From NCBI RefSeq assembly GCF_023155855.1, contig NZ_JAKNUT010000003.1, positions 372,001-436,000 of the forward strand: DNA of 64,000 nt. Reading direction: 5' to 3'. The notes under the pieces are model-generated. The model saw only the letters and a list, made by a program, of their open reading frames with translations, made no database searches and had not been told where the DNA came from. Made by a program: the position numbers and the translations under genes. How positions within the stretch are numbered: position 1 is the first letter of the stretch; every line of letters begins with the position of its first letter. The DNA is from Microbacterium aoyamense. GTDB lineage: Bacteria; Actinomycetota; Actinomycetes; Actinomycetales; Microbacteriaceae. Positions 59,439 through 64,000 of the stretch are shown here, piece by piece.

Positions 59439-60475
59439 CAGCGCACCTCCAGCCCTTTCTGTGCGAGCGGCTCGACGAGCGCGCCCATCCGATCGAATCC
59501 CTCGCCGACGGTGTCGCCGGCCTGGTAGCGGAAGTGGATTCCCTCGAGGATGACGGCGAGCTTGAATGCCGCGAAGGCGCGGTACCAGCGCAGATCGGGC
59601 ACGGCGATCCCCCCGTGCTCCGCGTAGACCTCGACGAGCTCCTCGAAAGAGGGGTAGCCGGCATCCGGGTCGACCGCGCTCGGCACCGCGCCGGCGAAGC
59701 CGCCGGGGAGCCCCGCGATGTCCCAGTAGAGGGCGAGGATGCCGAGGTCGACGAACGGGTCGCCGAGCGTCGCCATCTCCCAGTCGAGGATCGCGGAGAT
59801 GTGCGGCTCGTCGGCGGTGCCGATCACGAGCGCGTTGTCGAGACGATAATCGCCGTGCACGATTCCCGCGCGCGTGGACTGCGGCATGCCGTCGGCCAAC
59901 GTCGACTGCAGCGTGTCGAGTGCGGGTGTGTCCCGCGATCGCGAGGCATCGAGCTGTCGCCGCCAGGTCGACACCTGGCGCTCGAGATATCCGTCCGGGC
60001 GTCCGAAGTCGGCGAGGCCGACCGCGCCCGGATCGATCGCGTGCAGATCGGCGAGGTGCTGTGCGAGCTCCATGCTGAGCGATCGGAGGCCATAGGCCGT
60101 GTAGTCGGCGTTCTGCCCGCGGTGAGCCAGGACGCTGCCGGGGGAGCGCTCCATCACGAAGAACACGGTGCCCGTCACACGGTCGCTCGTCGTGTCGTCA
60201 ACGACATCGACGACGGCGGGGACGGGGACGCCGCTTCCGGCCAGCGCGGAGATCACCTTATGCTCGCGCGCCATGTCGTGGGCGCTGGAGAGCACGTGGC
60301 CGAGCGGGGGGCGGCGCAGGATGAGCGGCAGTCGCGCGCCATCCACGGCGTAGGTGAGGTTGCTGCGTCCCCCCGCGATGACGGTCGCGCGAAGCTCCGT
60401 GCCCGCGAGATGCGGATGCTCCGCAGCGAGCCACGCGGTCAGCCCCGCGACATCCAGTCCGGGAACATCGGTCAT
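59438..60475 (-). CDS. APH-like phosphotransferase (ACAD10/11 N-terminal domain-like, LvaA-like)
   Basis: A 345-residue kinase of the aminoglycoside phosphotransferase/choline kinase fold: GGRSNLTYAVDGARLPLILRRPP (ATP-binding beta hairpin), the Brenner-type catalytic motif IVHGDYRLDNALV and the DFG-like LDWEMATLGDPFVDLG. Proteins of this branch phosphorylate the 4-hydroxy group of hydroxyacyl-CoAs in ACAD11 and LvaA. ATG at 60475 is chosen over 60520. It begins the operon; operator site 3 lies 43 bases upstream. Confidence 0.92.
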   Translation of the reverse strand: MTDVPGLDVAGLTAWLAAEHPHLAGTELRATVIAGGRSNLTYAVDGARLPLILRRPPLGHVLSSAHDMAREHKVISALAGSGVPVPAVVDVVDDTTSDRVTGTVFFVMERSPGSVLAHRGQNADYTAYGLRSLSMELAQHLADLHAIDPGAVGLADFGRPDGYLERQVSTWRRQLDASRSRDTPALDTLQSTLADGMPQSTRAGIVHGDYRLDNALVIGTADEPHISAILDWEMATLGDPFVDLGILALYWDIAGLPGGFAGAVPSAVDPDAGYPSFEELVEVYAEHGGIAVPDLRWYRAFAAFKLAVILEGIHFRYQAGDTVGEGFDRMGALVEPLAQKGLEVR

Positions 60476-60517
60476 CGTCGACCCGCCTCTCTGCGTCCGC
60501 CTCGCGGACTCCACCAG

Positions 60518-60537
60518 CATACCGGATGGTCGGTATG
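60518..60537 (-). promoter_or_regulatory. Operator site 3 (ACCGAC-N4-CGGTATG) before phosphotransferase operon
   Basis: CATACCG and CGGTATG are perfect 7-bp inverted arms; on the minus strand the core reads ACCGACCATCCGGTATG. A TATGCT just downstream in transcription direction could be the -10 box, so binding would hinder RNA polymerase at the phosphotransferase-ACAD-ligase promoter. It lies eight bases beyond the thioesterase stop. Confidence 0.75.
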
Positions 60538-60544
60538 TGTCGAG

Positions 60545-60958
60545 TCAGTCGGATGACAGGGTCTCGATCGCGCGGCGGATGGATGACGGAACCGGAGTCG
60601 GACGACGGGTCGCGGCATCCACGAACACGTGCACGAACCGACCCGTCGCGATCGGCTCATGCTCACCCGCGCGCAGTATGCCGAGGGACCACGTGACGCT
60701 CGACGTGCCCAGGCGCTCGACGCCGATGCCCACCTCGAGCTCGTCAGGGAAGCCGGCTGATGCGTGGAACTCGCACGACGATGCCGCGCACAGGGCGATC
60801 GCGTCGCCGCCGTGGGGATCGAGCCCCCCGACGCGGATCATCCACGCGTTGACCGCGGTGTCCATCGCGGCGTAGTAGACCGTGTTGTTGAGGTGGCCGT
60901 ACTGGTCGTTGTCGTTCCAGCGCGTGGCGAACGGCTCGCGCGCGCCGTACCCCGGCAT
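60545..60958 (-). CDS. Acyl-CoA thioesterase (4HBT hotdog fold)
   Basis: A 137-residue hotdog protein. The 4HBT signature is FATRWNDNDQYGHLNNTVYYAAMDTAVNAWM with the conserved Asp and the GHLNN turn at about residues 16-26. It hydrolyses an acyl- or aroyl-CoA to free acid and CoA. ATG overlaps the TetR stop by one base (TGATG). Co-expressed with the QsdR-like regulator. Confidence 0.9.
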   Translation of the reverse strand: MPGYGAREPFATRWNDNDQYGHLNNTVYYAAMDTAVNAWMIRVGGLDPHGGDAIALCAASSCEFHASAGFPDELEVGIGVERLGTSSVTWSLGILRAGEHEPIATGRFVHVFVDAATRRPTPVPSSIRRAIETLSSD

Positions 60959-61605
60959 CAGTCGTCGACCCGCAGCAGCAGGCGGAACGCGACACGCGCA
61001 CGCTCGGCGCTCGGCTGATCGCCCGAGATGAGGTCGGCGTACGTGAACGACTCCGACATGCGCACGAGCAGATAGGCGAGTCCAGGAGGGTCGATCGCGC
61101 CACCCAGCGGCTCGTCGCCGAGATCGCGTCGCACGAGCCACTCGGCCGTCGCGACGTACCGACGCTGGATCGGGCTCTCCTTCGTCGTGAGAAGTCGCAG
61201 CGCGCGCGCGGGCTCGCGCCGCAGGAACTGGCGAAAGTAGTCCGCCGTGATGAGGTCGTCGACGAAGTGGGTCAAGATGCCCGCGATCCGCGCGCCCCCG
61301 CTGCTCTCGGTCGCGGCGTGGTCGGCCTGGACGAGGGTCGGGATCGCGAGCGACCACAGCACCTCGCTCAGCAAAGCGTCGCGGTTGCCGACCCAGCGGA
61401 AGAGCGACGTCCGTTCGACGCCCAGGGAGCCGGCGAGACTCCCCATGTCGATGCGTCGGCCGTCGATGAAGATCTCGCGCGCCGCCTCGAAGGCGCGGAC
61501 GGCATCGGGGTGGGCGCCGGATGAGAGGCGCTCCGAGAGCCAGGACGACGCGGCCTCGACCCCCACGGTCGCAATGGGGATTCGGGATGCCGTGGCCGTC
61601 GTCAT
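60958..61605 (-). CDS. TetR regulator, QsdR-like
   Basis: A 215-residue regulator. The HTH is atypical: RAFEAAREIFIDGRRIDMGSLAGSLGVERTSLFRWVGNRDALLSEVLWSLA, with W in place of the usual Y-H in 'YRYFGSKEEL', as in the QsdR group associated with gamma-butyrolactone catabolism in Rhodococcus. The rest is helical with WLVRRDLGDEPLGGAIDPPGLAYLLVRMSESFTYADLI. It is divergent from the acyl-CoA dehydrogenase gene at 61697 with 91 bases between, and co-translated with the thioesterase. Group assignment is by recollection of the pattern, not a search. Confidence 0.8.
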   Translation of the reverse strand: MTTATASRIPIATVGVEAASSWLSERLSSGAHPDAVRAFEAAREIFIDGRRIDMGSLAGSLGVERTSLFRWVGNRDALLSEVLWSLAIPTLVQADHAATESSGGARIAGILTHFVDDLITADYFRQFLRREPARALRLLTTKESPIQRRYVATAEWLVRRDLGDEPLGGAIDPPGLAYLLVRMSESFTYADLISGDQPSAERARVAFRLLLRVDD

Positions 61606-61627
61606 TCCGGAACTCTACCGCTCAGAA

Positions 61628-61641
61628 TGCACGGGTGTGCA
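61628..61641. promoter_or_regulatory. Inverted repeat between QsdR-like regulator and acyl-CoA dehydrogenase
   Basis: TGCAC-GGGT-GTGCA, arms exact, lies 22 bases before the TetR start. Downstream are an AT-rich stretch GTTTTGAAAAATGATGCATACT with a likely -10 (CATACT) for the divergent dehydrogenase. It is a candidate operator for the QsdR-like protein and differs from the ACCGAC-type site. Confidence 0.45.
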
Positions 61642-61696
61642 ACGTTTTGAAAAATGATGCATACTCGATCGGAGATCACCGACGATCGGAGACACG

Positions 61697-62950
61697 ATGA
61701 CGTTCACGCTTCCGCGCGCAGCCCTTGCCGACGCTCCGCCCGCAGACCTGCTCGACGCCGACTTCTACGCGTTCCAGCACCAGCTCACGCCGGCTGAGCA
61801 GGGGGCGCTGCGCGGCATACGGGAGTTCCTCGAGACCGAGGTGCGCCCCTTCGCGGACGACCACTGGGAACGCGCTGAGAGTCCGAGGCATCTGATCCCG
61901 CGGATCGCGGAGCTCGGCCTGTACGCCAACGCGTTCCCTGAGACGGCTCAGTTCGAGAACAGCAGCGTCTTCCGGGGCTGGGTCGCGCTCGAGATCTCGC
62001 GGGCGGATCCGTCGACCGCGACATTCATCGGCGTGCACTCGGGCCTTGCGATGACGTCGATCCACGTCGGCGGATCGGAGGAGCAGAAGGCGGAGTGGCT
62101 GCCTTGCCTGGCCGCGGGTGAGCTCGTCGCGGCCTTCGGGCTCACCGAGCCCGGGCACGGGTCCGACACCGCGAAGGGGCTCGAGACGACAGCCGAGCGT
62201 CGTGGCGACGAATGGGTGCTCAACGGCGCGAAGCGGTGGATCGGCAACGGCGCGTTCGCCGACCTCGTCGTGATCTGGGCACGTGACGTCGCCGATGATC
62301 AGGTGAAGGGCTTCCTCGTGCGTACGCCGTCGATCGGCTTCACAGCGACGAAGATCGAGCGCAAGCAGTCGCTGCGCGCCGTCGAGAACGCGGACATCGT
62401 GCTCGAGGACGTCGTTGTGCCCGAGAGCGATCGGCTGCAGAGGATCGACGGATTCCGGGACGTCGCCGTCGTCCTCCGCCTCACCCGCGCCGACGTCGCG
62501 TGGCAGGCGCTCGGGGTCGCGGTGGGTGCGTACGAGAGCGCGCTCGCCTATGCGAAGAATCGGATGCAGTTCGGCAAGCCGATCGCGTCGTTCCAGCTCG
62601 TGCAGGAGAAGCTGTCGACCGCGCTGTCGAACATCACCGCCTCGATCGCGCTCTGCATGCGCGTCTCGCAGATGCAGGACGAGGGCATCCAGCGCGACCA
62701 CCACTCCGCCATGTCCAAGGCGTTCGTCACGGCGCGCATGCGCGAGACCGTGGCGCTGTGCCGCGAGATCTGCGGCGGCAACGGCATCCAGCTCGGAAGC
62801 GAATCCCAGATCCCCGGCGACGTCCCTCCCGGCTACAGCATCGCGCGTTACTTCGCCGACGCCGAGGCCGTGTTCACGTTCGAGGGCACGTACGACATGA
62901 ACGCGCTCATCGTCGGTCGGGCGATCACCGGCATCCCCGCGTTCGTCTGA
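61697..62950 (+). CDS. Acyl-CoA dehydrogenase (glutaryl-CoA dehydrogenase-like family)
   Basis: A 417-residue ACAD. FGLTEPGHGSDTAKGLETTAERRGDEWVLNGAKRWIGNGAFADLVVIWA matches the FAD and substrate region, and the C-terminus YFADAEAVFTFEGTYDMNALIVGRAITGIPAFV carries catalytic Glu396 in the F/Y-E-G-T position of glutaryl-CoA and short-chain dehydrogenases. No Arg fitting a glutaryl carboxylate is confidently located, so the substrate may be another acyl-CoA. ATG 61697 with CGGAGA upstream. It precedes the thiolase by 27 bases and both form an operon. Confidence 0.92.
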   Translation: MTFTLPRAALADAPPADLLDADFYAFQHQLTPAEQGALRGIREFLETEVRPFADDHWERAESPRHLIPRIAELGLYANAFPETAQFENSSVFRGWVALEISRADPSTATFIGVHSGLAMTSIHVGGSEEQKAEWLPCLAAGELVAAFGLTEPGHGSDTAKGLETTAERRGDEWVLNGAKRWIGNGAFADLVVIWARDVADDQVKGFLVRTPSIGFTATKIERKQSLRAVENADIVLEDVVVPESDRLQRIDGFRDVAVVLRLTRADVAWQALGVAVGAYESALAYAKNRMQFGKPIASFQLVQEKLSTALSNITASIALCMRVSQMQDEGIQRDHHSAMSKAFVTARMRETVALCREICGGNGIQLGSESQIPGDVPPGYSIARYFADAEAVFTFEGTYDMNALIVGRAITGIPAFV

Positions 62951-62977
62951 GCACGTCATCCCCCTCGAAGGAGAATC

Positions 62978-64000
62978 ATGACCGAAGCGTTCATCGTCGC
63001 CACCGCCCGCTCGCCGATCGGACGAGCACGCAAAGGCTCGCTGGCGGGCTTGCGACCCGACGACCTCACCGCCCGCATGGTGCAGGCCGCCCTCGACGCC
63101 CTGCCGGGTCTGGACCCTGCGCGCATCGACGACCTGATGCTCGGATGCGGGCAGCCCGCCGGGGAGCAGGGCTTCAACCTGGCGCGCATCGTCGCGGTGC
63201 TGCTCGGTCTCGACACCGTGCCGGGCACGACCGTGAATCGCTACTGCTCGTCGTCGCTGCAGACCACGCGCATGGCGTTCCACGCGATCAAGGCCGGCGA
63301 GGGAGACGTCTTCGTGTCAGCGGGTGTGGAGTCGGTCTCGCACTACGCGGCCGGGGCCGCCGACCTTCCGGGTGCGGTCAATCCCGCTTTCGCCGAGGCG
63401 CTGGCGCGCACGGCTGCGCGGTCGCAGGCGGGGGCGCCGATCTGGTCCGACCCGCGTGAAGACGGGCGCCTGCCCGACCCCTACATCGCGATGGGGCAGA
63501 CGGCAGAGAACGTCGCGCAGGTGCACGGGGTGACCCGCGAAGAGCAGGATGCCTTCGCCGCCCGCTCGCAGCAGCGCGCCGAAGCGGCCCTCGCGTCGGG
63601 GTTCTGGGCGCGCGACATCACGCCCGTCACGCTTGACGACGGCACCGTGGTCTCGACCGACGACGGTCCGCGGCCGGGCGTGACCCTCGAAGCGCTCGCG
63701 GGACTGGACCCCGTCTTCCGGCCGGACGGCACGATCACCGCCGGCAACTGCTGCCCGCTCAACGACGGTGCGGCGGCGGTCGTGGTGGTCTCGGGCGCGG
63801 TGGTCGACGAACTCGGGCTCCAGCCGCTCGCGCGCATCGTGTCGACGGGCGTCAGCGCCCTCTCGCCCGAGGTCATGGGACTCGGGCCGGTCGCGGCATC
63901 CTGTCAGGCCCTTTCGCGAGCCGGGCTCTCGATCGACGACATCGACCTCGTCGAGATCAACGAGGCGTTCGCCGCCCAGGTGATCCCGTCCGCGCGCGAG
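62978..64000 (+). CDS. Acetyl-CoA C-acyltransferase (thiolase), 3' end beyond the window
   Basis: 341 codons are present; the family has about 390-400, so the last 50 or so (with the CxG cysteine) lie to the right. Nucleophile Cys90 is in VNRYCSSSLQTTRMAFHAIKAGEGDVFVSAGVESVS, with Ser replacing the usual Gly in CSSGLQ. IAMGQTAENVAQVHGVTREEQDAFAARSQQRAEAA and ITAGNCCPLNDGAAAVVV follow, and VEINEAFAAQ ends the window. It cleaves 3-oxoacyl-CoA with CoA. AAGGAGAA six bases before ATG. Co-operonic with the acyl-CoA dehydrogenase. Confidence 0.93.
   Translation, partial: MTEAFIVATARSPIGRARKGSLAGLRPDDLTARMVQAALDALPGLDPARIDDLMLGCGQPAGEQGFNLARIVAVLLGLDTVPGTTVNRYCSSSLQTTRMAFHAIKAGEGDVFVSAGVESVSHYAAGAADLPGAVNPAFAEALARTAARSQAGAPIWSDPREDGRLPDPYIAMGQTAENVAQVHGVTREEQDAFAARSQQRAEAALASGFWARDITPVTLDDGTVVSTDDGPRPGVTLEALAGLDPVFRPDGTITAGNCCPLNDGAAAVVVVSGAVVDELGLQPLARIVSTGVSALSPEVMGLGPVAASCQALSRAGLSIDDIDLVEINEAFAAQVIPSARE

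Overview
The window is GC-rich (about 70%) actinobacterial chromosome. It has GTG and ATG starts, many 1- and 4-base start/stop overlaps (ATGA, GTGA, TGATG), a polar-amino-acid ABC system and a strong excess of the heptamer GGATGCC/GGCATCC. Gene content and style fit Microbacteriaceae, most likely Microbacterium; no rRNA or marker gene here proves the genus. Both ends cut genes: an MFS exporter on the left and a thiolase on the right.

Left part (1-13.5 kb): an MFS pump fragment; two luciferase-like flavin monooxygenases overlapping an FAD/NAD(P)-binding protein; a GNAT acetyltransferase; a sarcosine/N-methyltryptophan-oxidase-like flavoenzyme; an amino-acid ABC importer; a rhodanese; a tiny membrane protein translationally coupled to a ThrE-like exporter; and an orphan PIN-domain protein. 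The first set resembles loci that scavenge sulfur or nitrogen from modified amino acids.

13.5-22.8 kb: a probable genomic island. A 24-bp exact direct repeat of a tRNA 3' end lies at 13,524 and 22,746, the second copy inside an intact CAU tRNA-like gene. Between them is a self-contained sulfated-glycoside module: a formylglycine-generating enzyme, divergent from a PadR regulator, type I sulfatase, MFS importer and GH3 glycosidase, with an exact PadR-type operator between the divergent genes. Two DUF202 proteins and an unknown membrane protein follow.

22.9-38.5 kb: a UPF0303 protein, a large secreted subtilase, a lipoprotein, a WYL regulator divergent from a DrrAB-like ABC exporter, a membrane sensor with a degenerate class III cyclase domain next to an MscS channel carrying a cyclic-nucleotide-binding-like domain, a membrane-anchored GH67-like protein, a repeat tract and YccF.

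38.5-47.2 kb: housekeeping and repair: an M16 peptidase, PcrA helicase, SseB-family protein, stand-alone LigD-type polymerase, ATP-dependent DNA ligase, a VOC protein and a small membrane protein.

47.2-64 kb: an acyl-CoA catabolic region: SDR-TetR-quinone oxidoreductase-SDR operon, a complete branched-chain-type (Liv) ABC importer, and an operon of phosphotransferase, ACAD11-like dehydrogenase and acyl-CoA ligase. One 17-base near-palindrome, ACCGAC-N4-CGGTATG, precedes all three operons, suggesting a single TetR regulon. Enzyme content resembles pathways for 4-oxo/4-hydroxy acids such as levulinate. A QsdR-like TetR, a thioesterase, a second acyl-CoA dehydrogenase and a thiolase complete the block.
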